Shown: positions 17,524-25,967, numbered from the stretch's first letter. The stretch is 64,000 nt of DNA from Anaerolineae bacterium (GCA_025060615.1 JANXBS010000006.1:56836-120835), one strand, 5' to 3'. The notes: generated from the sequence alone by a model not told the origin. Numbers and translations are program-made.

Positions 17524-17565
17524 CAATTCGCCGGTTGCGAACGTTTGAGCTAGTAGGGGGAGGGG

Positions 17566-19923
17566 ATGGCTTCCCGGCGGCAGGTAGAGGCCAGCAAGCG
17601 ACGCGGACGCAGCGTTAAGGCACACCCAGGGGTCTCCTGGACGGCCATCATCGGCTTTGTCTTTCGCGGCCAGACGCTGGGCGTCGCCCTGGTGGCGATG
17701 GGCATCCTGACGCTGATCAGCCTACCTGGCGCGGAGGAAGGCATCCTTACCCGCTGGTGGATGGAAAGGCTACGCGCGGCCTTTGGCCTCGGCGCCTACC
17801 TGATCCCTCTGGTCTTCGGTATAGCCGGCTTCTGGCTGGTCATGCGCTCCGTCAAAGCCGACAGCCTCGATGGACAACGTCTGATTGGGTTGGGAATCGC
17901 TTTCCTCATCTTTCTAGCCCTGGCCCACGCTTTCGCCGGTCAGCCCGATCCGGAGATCGCGTTAAAAGGACAAGGCGGCGGCCTCGTGGGGCGCCTGATC
18001 GGGCAGTTCCTGATTGACGCTCTGGGTGTTGTCTTTGCCGTTGCCTTGCTGATCGTCGTCGGTGTCGTCGCCCTGATCCTGGCCTCCCAGCATACTTTCA
18101 CCGAGCTTGCGGACGCCGTAGGCGAGGTAGCGCAGCGCCTCCTAGATGCCTGGCGAAACCGTCGTGCTGGCCTAAGAGCCACCGCTCCTTTGCCATCTGG
18201 TGAGCTCTCCTGGCACGTTCGTCTGCGTAACTGGATACGAAAGCGCACAGCCCTCAAACCTGGTGATGCGCTTGTAGCTTCTGGCGTTGGGCGTTCGACC
18301 ATCCACGTGGCCCAGCCATCTGGAGAAGCAAAGGGGCAAGAGGAAGCGGCCGGCCCGCTCGTCGGGCGCATCATTGGCGGCGAGCAGGAGTGGCGTTTGC
18401 CCCCCATCGCTGAGGTACTGGAGGAGTTCAACGATGTCGAGATCAGCCGCGAGGAGATCCGAGAGCGGGCGCGCATCATCGAGCAGACCCTGGCGAGCTT
18501 CGGCGTCCCCGTACAAGTGGTGGAGGTCAACCAGGGTCCAGCAGTGACGCAGTTCGGAGTGCAGCCAGGTTATATCATCCGCAAGGGCAAGGACGGCCGC
18601 GTCGAGAAGGTCAGGGTTAAGGTGAGCCGGATTCAGGCGTTGGTCAACGACTTGGCCTTGGCCCTCGCAGCAGCCCCCATCCGCATCGAAGCCCCTGTAC
18701 CTGGCCGATCCATTGTGGGGATTGAGGTGCCCAACGCGCAGATGGCGATGGTCTCGCTGCGTAGCATCTTGGAGTCTGAGGAGTTTCAAAGGATGTCGGG
18801 GCCGCTGCGGATTGCGCTGGGACGGGACGTTTCCGGCCAGCCAGTGGTGGCAGACCTGAGCACGATGCCCCATTTGCTCATCGCAGGCGCCACCGGGTCG
18901 GGCAAGTCGGTGTGCATCAACGCGATCATTGCTACCCTGTTGTGCACGCACACCCCGGACACCCTCCGTTTTCTGATGATAGACCCTAAGATGGTGGAGC
19001 TCACCGGCTATAACGGCATCCCGCATCTCATCGCGCCGGTGGTGACCGAGGTCGAGCGCGTGGTGAGCACGTTGCAATGGGCCACTCGTGAGATGGAGCG
19101 CCGTTATAAGCTCTTCTCGAAGGCCGGCGCCCGCAACATCGAGGCATATAACCAGACGCTGCGCGCTCATGGTGAGCCGGTACTCCCTTACATTGTCATC
19201 GTGATTGATGAACTGGCTGACCTGATGATGGCCGCTCCCGAAGAGGTGGAACAGACTATCTGTCGGCTGGCCCAAATGGCGCGAGCGACGGGCATCCACT
19301 TGATTATCGCCACTCAGCGGCCCAGTGTAGACGTGGTGACGGGGCTGATCAAGGCCAATTTCCCAGCTCGCATTGCCTTTGCGGTAGTATCGCAGGTGGA
19401 CTCGCGCGTGATCTTGGACGCGCCAGGCGCAGAGCGGCTGTTGGGCCGCGGCGACATGCTCTTCATGCGTCCGGATTCCTCGAAGCTGGAACGCTTGCAG
19501 GGCGCGTACGTGTCGGATCGAGAGCTGGAGCGGCTGGTACGTCACTGGAAGGGAATGCGCGTCCTGGGAGGACCTGATCCGGCAGGTTTGAGCGGCGTGC
19601 GTGGGTTAGCTACTGCACCACCTTTCGAGCCGGGCCAAGCCATCCAGCGCCCACTATGGGAGGAGATGATCGAGCAGGAGCGCAAAGCTGTCCAAAGAGA
19701 TGACTTGTATGAGGAGGCCGTGAAGGTCGTACGAGAGGCCGGCCGCGCCTCAGTCTCGTTGCTGCAGCGTCGGTTGCGCATCGGTTACTCGCGAGCCGCG
19801 CGGCTGATCGATCTAATGGAGGAGGAAGGGGTCATCGGCCCGGATGAAGGGGGGCCACACGGGCGTAGGGTAATCGGGGAGCCGCCCGAAAAGAACGATG
19901 CGTCCGTTTCGGCGGATCGCTGA
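17566..19923 (+). CDS. ftsK: DNA translocase FtsK/SpoIIIE
   Basis: A 785-residue septal DNA pump that moves chromosome ends through the closing septum. The N-terminus has about four membrane segments (residues 25-180), followed by a short linker rather than the long linker of E. coli FtsK. The alpha subdomain spans roughly 270-400. The RecA-like motor has Walker A IAGATGSGKS near residue 440 and Walker B VIVIDELADLMM near residue 545. The C-terminal gamma winged helix (SVSLLQRRLRIGYSRAARLIDLME) would read KOPS-type polarity sequences. Length is normal for Gram-positive-type SpoIIIE/FtsK. The ATG follows GGGGGAGGGG. A rho-independent terminator lies at 20191-20221. Confidence 0.96.
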   Translation: MASRRQVEASKRRGRSVKAHPGVSWTAIIGFVFRGQTLGVALVAMGILTLISLPGAEEGILTRWWMERLRAAFGLGAYLIPLVFGIAGFWLVMRSVKADSLDGQRLIGLGIAFLIFLALAHAFAGQPDPEIALKGQGGGLVGRLIGQFLIDALGVVFAVALLIVVGVVALILASQHTFTELADAVGEVAQRLLDAWRNRRAGLRATAPLPSGELSWHVRLRNWIRKRTALKPGDALVASGVGRSTIHVAQPSGEAKGQEEAAGPLVGRIIGGEQEWRLPPIAEVLEEFNDVEISREEIRERARIIEQTLASFGVPVQVVEVNQGPAVTQFGVQPGYIIRKGKDGRVEKVRVKVSRIQALVNDLALALAAAPIRIEAPVPGRSIVGIEVPNAQMAMVSLRSILESEEFQRMSGPLRIALGRDVSGQPVVADLSTMPHLLIAGATGSGKSVCINAIIATLLCTHTPDTLRFLMIDPKMVELTGYNGIPHLIAPVVTEVERVVSTLQWATREMERRYKLFSKAGARNIEAYNQTLRAHGEPVLPYIVIVIDELADLMMAAPEEVEQTICRLAQMARATGIHLIIATQRPSVDVVTGLIKANFPARIAFAVVSQVDSRVILDAPGAERLLGRGDMLFMRPDSSKLERLQGAYVSDRELERLVRHWKGMRVLGGPDPAGLSGVRGLATAPPFEPGQAIQRPLWEEMIEQERKAVQRDDLYEEAVKVVREAGRASVSLLQRRLRIGYSRAARLIDLMEEEGVIGPDEGGPHGRRVIGEPPEKNDASVSADR

Positions 19924-19933
19924 CAAGACGGGA

Positions 19934-19961
19934 GTTGATGCAGAATAGTTGATGCAGAATA
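19934..19961 (+). repeat. Tandem duplication of a 14-base unit
   Basis: GTTGATGCAGAATA occurs twice without a gap, just after the ftsK stop. It looks like a simple slippage duplication; I see no function. Confidence 0.7.
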
Positions 19962-20131
19962 AGGGAAACTCTTCAGGAGCCTTGGTAAGCGATGAAGCTA
20001 TCTACAAAAGGGAGGTGCGGAAGGAATTCTCTCTGCAAAAAGTCTTCTTTTCATCCTTACCTGCCCTTTCCCAGCTCAGCTGGTTTTCTCAGTGGGCGGG
20101 GAGAGCAAGTGAAAGGCCGATTGATAGCTTT

Positions 20132-20156
20132 TCCGGAGGGGCCAGGCCCCTCCGGA
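20132..20156. repeat. Strong palindrome downstream of ftsK
   Basis: TCCGGAGGGGCC and GGCCCCTCCGGA are separated by one base, giving an 11-base-pair stem with a three-base loop. It is followed by GC-rich sequence, not a T-run, so it may block exonucleases or act as a bidirectional pause between convergent operons. Confidence 0.6.
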
Positions 20157-20190
20157 TCCCCACACTTCTTCAGCCACGCTTGAGGGCAAT

Positions 20191-20221
20191 GATGCCTCTC
20201 CTGGAAGAGGCGTCTCTTTTT
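20191..20221 (+). terminator. Rho-independent terminator of ftsK
   Basis: The stem GATGCCTCT / AGAGGCGTC (nine pairs, one G-U) with loop CCTGGA is followed by TCTTTTT. It stands 12 bases from the end of the convergent DoxX gene. Confidence 0.75.
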
Positions 20222-20232
20222 ACGCGGGCTGC

Positions 20233-20619
20233 TTAGCTGCCCAAGCTGAACGGCCAGGGCTGATCAATCGCCAGGAACATCAACGCTGAGGCGGCTAGAG
20301 CTAGGTTTTTGAGGAAATGCGGCATCTGCATCATCATCGTCTGCTGATCTGCCCCCCAGAACTTATGCATCATAAAGGCCGCTGGGATGAGAAATACCAC
20401 CACTGCAATCACCCCTATAGTTGGGTAGAGGCCGGTGAGAAAGCTTAGGCCACCGATCAAAAGCAAGACACCAGTGCCAGGCACGGCGATCTCCGGGAAT
20501 GGCACGCCTTGCGATCTAGCATACGGCACCATCATCTTTGTCTGCGTGAAATGGTTGATGCCGTTGAAGATGTAGTAAAGGCCCAGCACGATCCGTCCGA
20601 TGAGAAATGCGATCTCCAT
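20233..20619 (-). CDS. DoxX-family membrane protein
   Basis: A 128-residue integral membrane protein with four hydrophobic segments. The start MEIAFLIGRIVLGLYYIFNGINHF carries the DoxX signature (R.vlG..fl..G..kf), and GTGVLLLIGGLSFLTGLYPTIG forms the second and third helices. The start at 20619 has AAAGGAGG upstream; a longer open frame overlaps the HxlR gene in another frame and was rejected. DoxX proteins are linked to thiol and redox homeostasis in some bacteria. Here it is the last gene of an operon with an HxlR regulator, a flavin reductase and a selenocysteine peroxiredoxin, which supports an oxidative-stress role. Confidence 0.88.
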   Translation of the reverse strand: MEIAFLIGRIVLGLYYIFNGINHFTQTKMMVPYARSQGVPFPEIAVPGTGVLLLIGGLSFLTGLYPTIGVIAVVVFLIPAAFMMHKFWGADQQTMMMQMPHFLKNLALAASALMFLAIDQPWPFSLGS

Positions 20620-20710
20620 GGGAATCCCCTCCTTTGAGCTGATCCAAGTAGATAGGTCGGTAGATTTTGGAGTTACCTTCTCTACGGTGGCTTGCGCAAA
20701 GACCGTTAGC

Positions 20711-21052
20711 TCATAGTCTCCTTCCCCTGTAGACGTCATAGGGCTGTTGCAGCAGCCATTTCTCGGCCCAGCGCGCCAGCGCATCCAGGATCGGCAACAG
20801 ATCGCGCCCCATCTCCGTTAGCTCATACTCCACATGTGGTGGCGCCTCTGAGATAGGTAAGCGGCGAATCAGCCCCTGTTCTTCTAGGAACTTGAGCCGT
20901 TGGGAGAAGGTGGCTGGATTCACGTTGCCCACCAATTGCTGCAACTCGCAGAAGCGACGGCGTTGACGCAGGTGGTGGATGATCTGAAACGTCCACCGCG
21001 CTCCCAGGATACGAGCGGTAGCAGCTACCGGACAGCGTGTTTCTCCGCTCAT
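20711..21052 (-). CDS. HxlR-family winged-helix transcriptional regulator
   Basis: A 113-residue DNA-binding protein. The HxlR fold is clear: CPVAATARILGARWTFQIIHHL starts helix 1, FCELQQLVGNVNPATFSQRLKFLEEQGLI is the recognition helix and wing, and YELTEMGRDLLPILDALARWA is the C-terminal dimer helix. Cys 7 is the conserved N-terminal cysteine of HypR/QorR-type redox-sensing members, and Cys 35 is extra. It lies 25 bases after the flavin reductase stop, so it probably autoregulates this redox operon in response to thiol stress; this is inferred from context. Confidence 0.92.
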   Translation of the reverse strand: MSGETRCPVAATARILGARWTFQIIHHLRQRRRFCELQQLVGNVNPATFSQRLKFLEEQGLIRRLPISEAPPHVEYELTEMGRDLLPILDALARWAEKWLLQQPYDVYRGRRL

Positions 21053-21077
21053 GGCTTCCTTTGAACTTGCTCAGCCA

Positions 21078-21560
21078 TCATCCCCCGTAGAACCAGCCCG
21101 TATCCCACATCTCTAGTGGCTTCGCCTGTGGATCTCGCAGGCCGGCACTGACCACTTCGGCCACGAAGACAGTGTGGTCTCCTCGCTTTACGACATCGGT
21201 GACCCGGGCCTCGAACCAGGCCGGCAGATCGGTGAGCAGTGGGGCGCCAGTCAGCGGGCCCGGCTCGAAGGCATAGCCGTTGATGCGGCCGTTCTCCACT
21301 TGCGAGGGGCGAAAGAAGGCCGCAGCGATCTCCTTCTGACCAGCTCCTAAGATGTTGACGGCGAGGGCGCCGCTTCGTTCGATCAGCTCGTGTAGCCGGC
21401 TATCCACTTTCACGCCGAGCATCACCAGTGGAGGGGTGAAAGAGGCCTGAGAGAGCCAGTTCACCGTGCCGGCGGCCAGGTTCTCGCCATCTCTGGCAGT
21501 CAAAATATACAGGCCATAAGTCAACAGACGTAACGTCCGTTTCCTGGTCTCGGGGTTCAT
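21078..21560 (-). CDS. Flavin reductase-like FMN-binding protein
   Basis: A 160-residue split-barrel flavoprotein. The family core is visible as YGLYILTARDGENLAAGTVNWLSQASFTPP (residues 15-44) and later GRINGYAFEPGPLTGAPLL, and the GDHTVFVAEVV strand near residue 127 carries the usual metal/flavin-site His. Members reduce FMN/FAD with NAD(P)H or act as flavoredoxins. The ATG overlaps the stop of the upstream peroxiredoxin (ATGA), so the two are translationally coupled. A plausible but unproved role is electron supply to the peroxiredoxin. Confidence 0.88.
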   Translation of the reverse strand: MNPETRKRTLRLLTYGLYILTARDGENLAAGTVNWLSQASFTPPLVMLGVKVDSRLHELIERSGALAVNILGAGQKEIAAAFFRPSQVENGRINGYAFEPGPLTGAPLLTDLPAWFEARVTDVVKRGDHTVFVAEVVSAGLRDPQAKPLEMWDTGWFYGG

Positions 21561-22048
21561 TGGAGCGCTTCCCGCTGTAGTCTGTCTAGCTGCTCGAGCA
21601 CCTCACGGTTAGATGGGATTTCCCACTGCTGAGTCCCTAGGTAAGCATATCGCACGATCCCAGCTTTATCCACGATGAACAGAGCCGGCCGTTGGCCCAG
21701 CGAGAGAAGCCGGCTCTGCACGTCGTATCGGTCATAGACGGCATGAGTACTGTCCACCAGTCCGGGGAAAGGCAAGGCATGCTTTCGGAAGTAAGCGCGC
21801 GCATGATCCAGGGTGTCGGGCGCGATGGTTATGATCTCCGCTTCCCGCTTTCGGAACTCCTCATAGTCTTGGCGCAACTGCGCCAGATGCCGACGACAGA
21901 AGGGTCAGGAAAACCCTCGCAAGAAGACCAGCACCACGTGCTTTTTACCGCGATAATCGGAGAGGCGCACGTCTCCGCCTGTGGTGGAAGGCAAGGTGAA
22001 GTCGGGCGCCGCGGAGCCGACGGGTACGAACCGGCTTTGGGTGGGCAT
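21557..22048 (-). CDS. Selenocysteine-containing peroxiredoxin-like protein (UxxC; in-frame TGA)
   Basis: AhpC/TSA-fold protein of 163 residues if TGA at 21907-21905 is read through. Upstream, [37 protein letters not shown] is a textbook peroxiredoxin N-terminus (shown here as residues 11-47 in two overlapping motifs: APDFTLP and LVFLRGF). The TGA codon is residue 48, the redox-active cysteine of the family's C-P-F-C motif, giving UPFC. The frame then continues as [14 protein letters not shown] to the C-terminus. The ATG at 22048 has GGGAGGAAG upstream. The final stop overlaps the flavin reductase ATG, showing the downstream part is translated in the same operon. A SECIS-like hairpin follows the TGA. 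Prx-like UxxC selenoproteins are known in other bacteria. The alternative, a nonsense mutation, is less likely. Confidence 0.88.
21870..21885 (-). promoter_or_regulatory. Candidate bacterial SECIS element of the peroxiredoxin gene
   Basis: On the minus strand: TGGCGC-AGTT-GCGCCA, a perfect six-pair stem with a four-base loop. The loop starts 25 bases after the TGA, inside the 16-37 base window of the bacterial SECIS model, and has G as its second base, as that model requires. Confidence 0.7.
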
Positions 22049-22112
22049 TGTTCTTCCTCCCTTGTCCTTGGCCAAACATTCGATTAATGCTATAAAATCC
22101 ATAGCACCAGAC

Positions 22113-22141
22113 ATGGTATATCAAGGCGATGAATCTGTCAA
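22113..22141 (-). promoter_or_regulatory. Promoter of the peroxiredoxin redox operon
   Basis: TTGACA (22141-22136) with TACCAT 17 bases later (22118-22113); TATACC with a 15-base spacer is an alternative -10. It lies back to back with the DeoR promoter, the -35 boxes being 27 bases apart. Confidence 0.5.
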
Positions 22142-22168
22142 ATCCTGATCGGATGGCCCGTTTTACTT

Positions 22169-22197
22169 TTGACATTCGAACATTTTTGGTGTAATGT
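22169..22197 (+). promoter_or_regulatory. Promoter of the DeoR regulator and sugar operon
   Basis: TTGACA (22169-22174), a 17-base spacer and TAATGT (22192-22197). The -10 box contains the ATG at 22194, which rules that ATG out as the start codon. Confidence 0.6.
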
Positions 22198-22238
22198 ATA
22201 AACACAAACGAACCTCGCCGGCGAGTTCAAAGCCGATC

Positions 22239-23015
22239 ATGAACGCGGTCGAGCGCCACAGCAGGATCGTCGAGATCGTTCTAGAGCGAGGGCGGGTCAC
22301 CATCCCCGAGATCTGCCAGATGTTCCACGTCTCCGAGATGACGGCTCGCCGCGATTTGAATGAGCTGGACCGTCAGGGGTTGTTGCGTCGAGTTCACGGC
22401 GGTGCTGTAGTCAATCTCGGCCGCAGCTATGAGCCTCCGTACCCAATACGTGCCACCAAGAATCAGGAGGCGAAAGCCGCCATCGGACGGAAGGCCGCCG
22501 AGCTGATTTACGATGGGGATAGCATCGCCTTAGATGTGGGCACCACTACCCTTGAGATCGTCCGTGGGTTAAAGGGCAAGCGTAACCTGACCATCCTCAC
22601 CAATTGTCTGCAGATCGCCAATCTAGTAGTGGACGTGCTCTCCTTGGAGGCCGAGGCGAGGTTGATCGTGGCGGGGGGGATTGTCCGTCCCCGGGAGCTC
22701 TCCATGATTGGCGCGTTGCCTGAACGGGTTTACCAGGAGTTTCACGTGGACAAGGCCTTCATCGGCATCGCCGGCATCAGCCTAGAAGACGGCCTGACCG
22801 AGTACAACATGGAAGATGCCCAGATCAAGAAAATCCTCATTCGCAATGCCCGCGAGAAGATCGTAGTGGCGGATAGCAGCAAATTCGGCGTAACCACCTT
22901 CGCCAGCGTTGCCCCATTGAGCGCTGTAGACAAGATCGTGACTGATGTTCGCGCCCCTGCTGACATGGTGGAGCAGATCCGCCAAATGGGGGTCGAGGTA
23001 ATCTACGCGACTTGA
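22239..23015 (+). CDS. DeoR-family transcriptional regulator
   Basis: A sugar-operon repressor of 258 residues. The N-terminal helix-turn-helix reads RHSRIVEIVLERGRVTIPEI then FHVSEMTARRDLNELDRQGLL, and HGGAV marks its end. The C-terminal isomerase-like sensor domain has DSIALDVGTTTLEI and KAFIGIAGIS, which bind a phosphorylated sugar in characterised members. ATG 22239 was preferred to 22194, which lies within the promoter. It precedes a ribose/AI-2-type importer and kinase on the same strand, so its effector is probably the phosphorylated product of that kinase. Confidence 0.93.
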   Translation: MNAVERHSRIVEIVLERGRVTIPEICQMFHVSEMTARRDLNELDRQGLLRRVHGGAVVNLGRSYEPPYPIRATKNQEAKAAIGRKAAELIYDGDSIALDVGTTTLEIVRGLKGKRNLTILTNCLQIANLVVDVLSLEAEARLIVAGGIVRPRELSMIGALPERVYQEFHVDKAFIGIAGISLEDGLTEYNMEDAQIKKILIRNAREKIVVADSSKFGVTTFASVAPLSAVDKIVTDVRAPADMVEQIRQMGVEVIYAT

Positions 23016-23215
23016 CCCCACTAAGGTTGGCCGTTAAGGGAAGAGGATTTTCACCGGCTTGATAGTCGACATCTGGCCAGTCAAATACCCTCTCGAGCGA
23101 AGGAGGTGGTTCGCCTTTAGAGCTAAATCCGTACTGCGGCGTCCGTATTGTCTTTCGGTTGCGGCTTAAAGGCCGTGCCCACAGTTCGTATATGTTTATG
23201 TTAAGGGAGGACACT

Positions 23216-24286
23216 ATGAAAAGGACCTTACTGTTCACAGTCGTTACCGCCGTTGTAATCGCTACGTTTTTGGCCTCCTGCGCCGTCCCTGCTGCTACGC
23301 CAGCACCCGCCGCGCCTGAGCAGGCCGCCCCGGCGGAAACGCCCACTCCTGCCCCTGAAAAGCAACTGGTCTTTGCTACCGTAGTGAAGTCCATCGCCTT
23401 CATGTGGTTCAAGCGGCTGGAGCAAGGCGTGTTGCAGTTCGGCGAGGACTATGGAGTGAAAGCCTTCATGGAAGGCCCATCTCAAGCTGACTCGGCAGCG
23501 CAGGTGGCGATCATCGAGGATTTGATCGCCCAGGGAGTGGACGCGATCTGCAATGTCCCTTATGGAGTGCCAGAGAACGAGCCTGTCCAGAAGAAGGCCA
23601 TGGACGCCGGCATCATCGTCGTCGGCCATGAGGCTGCTACTGCGAAGGAGGGGACCCTACACTACGACGTGGAAGCTTTCGACAACTGCGCTTACGGCGA
23701 AGAGATGCTGAAAGAGATGGTAGCCCGCATGGGCGAGGAGGGCAAATACATCCAGTTCGTCGGTTCGCTGACCAATGCCTCTCACAATGAATGGCAGGAC
23801 TGCGCCAAGGCTTACGCAGAGAAGAACTATCCCAAGCTGCAGTGGATCGCCAAGTACGAGTCCAAGGAGGACTTCGAAGTCGCTTACAACACCATGAAAG
23901 ACGTCCTCCGAACCCACCCAGACATTAAGGGCGTATTGGGCTCAGCGGCGGGCGATGTGGTCGGCGCGGGCCGCGCCATTGAGGAGGCTGGGCTGCAGGA
24001 TGCCATCGCCGTGGTGGGGACGAGCATCCCTTCCTATGCTGGTGAGCTGCTGAAGACCGGCGCGGTGGACCTAGCTATGGCGTGGGATCCGGCCACTGCC
24101 GGCTATGCCTGTAACGTGGTCGCCTATAAGGTCCTGAAGGGCGAGGAGATCACGGATGGCATGAATCTGGGCGTGCCAGGCTATGAGAAGATCGTCCTGC
24201 GCAGAGGTGTTAACGGCGTGCCGGTTATTTACGGATCCGCCTGGATCAAGATAAACGCCCAGAATATGGATCAGTACCCGTTCTGA
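23216..24286 (+). CDS. Sugar-binding lipoprotein of a ribose/AI-2-type ABC importer
   Basis: A 356-residue periplasmic-binding-protein type I lipoprotein. The lipobox FLASC (Cys 20) is followed by an Ala/Pro/Thr linker and the binding domain from about residue 45. The landmark VAIIEDLIAQGVDAICNVPYG corresponds to the first hinge of RbsB/LsrB-like proteins; DAGIIVVGHEA and GVLGSAAGDVVGAGRAIEEAGL follow in order. AAGGGAGG precedes ATG 23216. It delivers ligand to the two permeases downstream. Ligand identity is open; RhaS- and LsrB-like proteins look alike at this level. A strong hairpin separates it from the ATPase gene. Confidence 0.92.
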   Translation: MKRTLLFTVVTAVVIATFLASCAVPAATPAPAAPEQAAPAETPTPAPEKQLVFATVVKSIAFMWFKRLEQGVLQFGEDYGVKAFMEGPSQADSAAQVAIIEDLIAQGVDAICNVPYGVPENEPVQKKAMDAGIIVVGHEAATAKEGTLHYDVEAFDNCAYGEEMLKEMVARMGEEGKYIQFVGSLTNASHNEWQDCAKAYAEKNYPKLQWIAKYESKEDFEVAYNTMKDVLRTHPDIKGVLGSAAGDVVGAGRAIEEAGLQDAIAVVGTSIPSYAGELLKTGAVDLAMAWDPATAGYACNVVAYKVLKGEEITDGMNLGVPGYEKIVLRRGVNGVPVIYGSAWIKINAQNMDQYPF

Positions 24287-24381
24287 TCCGCTTCTACACC
24301 CCTCTTCCTTTCAGTTCAAGGGCGCATATCTCTTCCACATGTCCGACATGCCCGCCGAGAGAGGTCTGGAGGGGGCTAAGA

Positions 24382-24412
24382 GGTGGGGGCGCAGCATCGT
24401 TGTGCCCCCACC
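24382..24412 (+). repeat. Intercistronic palindrome after the sugar-binding gene
   Basis: GGTGGGGGCGCA and TGTGCCCCCACC form a 12-pair stem (one G-U) around GCATCGT. There is no T-run. Its core (GGGGCGCAGCATCG) recurs on the minus strand of the repeat at 48978-49005, so it is a dispersed palindrome as well as a likely mRNA 3' stabiliser. Confidence 0.65.
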
Positions 24413-24441
24413 CATCTTTGAGAGAGCTCGGAAAGATCCCT

Positions 24442-25956
24442 ATGGCCGAAGAGCTTCTGCGCGCCGAGCACATCAGCAAGCGATTTGGCGGGGTGATCGC
24501 CCTCGATGACGTGAGCCTTTCGATCCGCCGGGGAGAGATCTGCTGTCTAGTGGGGGAAAACGGCTCCGGCAAGTCCACGATGATCAAGATTATCTCCGGT
24601 GTGTACACTCCTGACGAGGGCGATCTCTACATCAACGGCCATCATTACAAACGGCTCACGCCCATCGAGGCGATTCATGAAGGGATTCAGGTCATCTATC
24701 AGGACTTTTCCCTGTTTCCCAACCTCACCGTGGCGGAGAACATCGCCATTAACGAGCAACTCGCTAGTGGGAAGCAATTGGTTCACTGGAAGGAAATCCA
24801 CCGGATCGCTCGAGAGGGGCTGGCGAAGATTAACGTTTCTCTCCCTCTGGATGCCGTCGTGGAAACGCTCCCCACGGCTGATCGCCAACTGATCGCTATC
24901 ATCAAAGCTCTGTTGGCAAATGCTCGCCTCATCATTATGGACGAGCCCACTACTGCCCTGACTCAACGGGAGATTCAGGCTTTGTTCGGGGTTATCCGGG
25001 AGCTGAAGGAGCGAGGGCTTGCCATCCTGTTTGTCAGCCATAAGCTGAACGAAGTGGTAGAGATCGCCGATCGCACCATCATCTTTCGCAATGGCAAAAA
25101 AGTTCTGGATCAAGATGCCAAGGGGCTGGACATCCAGACCATGGCCTTTTACATGACGGGACGAAGGCTTGATGCCGGCTCGGCCCCCCTCGGTCAGATA
25201 AGTGAAACCATCTCACCCCTTTTGCGTGTGGAAAACCTCTCTCTCCCCCACGGCTTCTTTGACGTCTCCTTTGAGCTTAGACCCGGCGAGGTGCTGGGTA
25301 TCACAGGCTTGCTGGGTTCCGGCCGGACGGAATTAGCCCTCTCACTGTTCGGGGTCCTGCCGGCGAACTCGGGGAAGGTTTTCATCGAAGGGAAAGAGGT
25401 GAAGATCCGCAGTATCGCTGATGCAGTGCGCCATGGGATCGGCTATGTGCCTGAGGACCGCATCCGCGAGGGGCTGTTTCTGGATCAGCCGATCGGAGAC
25501 AACGTCGTGATCACCCTGGTGGATAGGTTGGTAACGAGGCTGCGCCTGCTCAACGGTAAGGCAAAAGCGCGGGAGGCCGACCGTTGGATCCAGCAGCTCG
25601 AGGTAAAGACCCCCTCTCGAGAGCTGCCGGCGAAGAGCCTCTCCGGTGGCAACCAGCAGCGCGTGGTGCTGGCAAAATGGATCGCTCGAAACCCTAAGAT
25701 CTTGATCTTAAACGGCCCCACGGTAGGGGTTGATGTAGGATCGAAGGCGGAGATCCATGAGCTCATCCACAACCTGGCCCGACGAGGTATGGGCATTTTG
25801 CTGATATCTGACGACATCCCCGAGTTAATTCAATGCTGCCATCGCGTTCTACTGATGCGCGCCGGCCGCATCGTCAGGGAGTTCAAACGAGAAGAACTCA
25901 CCGAACAAGCTTTGAACGTCGAGCTGATCGCCTCTGCCATGGCCAACCCAAGGTAG
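24442..25956 (+). CDS. Sugar ABC transporter ATPase, duplicated-domain (RbsA type)
   Basis: A 504-residue protein with two nucleotide-binding domains in tandem, as in RbsA/XylG/LsrA. The first has Walker A GENGSGKSTM and Walker B LIIMDEPTTAL; its signature position, usually LSGG, reads LPTADRQLIAI. The second has the degenerate Walker A GLLGSGRTEL, the signature LSGGNQQRVVLAKW and NGPTVGVDVG in place of DEPT. This asymmetry is normal for the family. ATG 24442 has GGAAAG upstream. It energises the two permeases that follow directly. Confidence 0.95.
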   Translation: MAEELLRAEHISKRFGGVIALDDVSLSIRRGEICCLVGENGSGKSTMIKIISGVYTPDEGDLYINGHHYKRLTPIEAIHEGIQVIYQDFSLFPNLTVAENIAINEQLASGKQLVHWKEIHRIAREGLAKINVSLPLDAVVETLPTADRQLIAIIKALLANARLIIMDEPTTALTQREIQALFGVIRELKERGLAILFVSHKLNEVVEIADRTIIFRNGKKVLDQDAKGLDIQTMAFYMTGRRLDAGSAPLGQISETISPLLRVENLSLPHGFFDVSFELRPGEVLGITGLLGSGRTELALSLFGVLPANSGKVFIEGKEVKIRSIADAVRHGIGYVPEDRIREGLFLDQPIGDNVVITLVDRLVTRLRLLNGKAKAREADRWIQQLEVKTPSRELPAKSLSGGNQQRVVLAKWIARNPKILILNGPTVGVDVGSKAEIHELIHNLARRGMGILLISDDIPELIQCCHRVLLMRAGRIVREFKREELTEQALNVELIASAMANPR

Positions 25957-25967
25957 AAGGGCGCCCG

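Larger units (their letters stand above)
17039..17565. other. 527-base intergenic region between the importer operon and ftsK
   Basis: No gene seen. It holds the divergent promoters of the importer operon and ftsK (listed separately), two short inverted repeats in the importer leader (TGAGCCA-CC-TGGCTCA at 17120-17135, and GCCGAT-AC-ATCGGC at 17159-17172), and a larger stem-forming element at 17344-17408. The first inverted repeat could be an operator or an RNA hairpin. Confidence 0.6.

Noticed and set aside
19949..20236. 95-codon open frame after ftsK
   Set aside because: It starts in the tandem duplication, spans the palindrome and terminator, and its translation shows no protein-like pattern.
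21905..21907. Peroxiredoxin as a pseudogene broken by a nonsense codon
   Set aside because: Frame, codon use and family conservation continue beyond the TGA, the downstream stop is coupled to the next gene, and the stop replaces exactly the catalytic cysteine. Random nonsense mutations would not do this twice in one window.
22194..22238. ATG at 22194 as the DeoR start
   Set aside because: It overlaps the -10 box TAATGT of a near-consensus promoter, so it cannot be in the mRNA.
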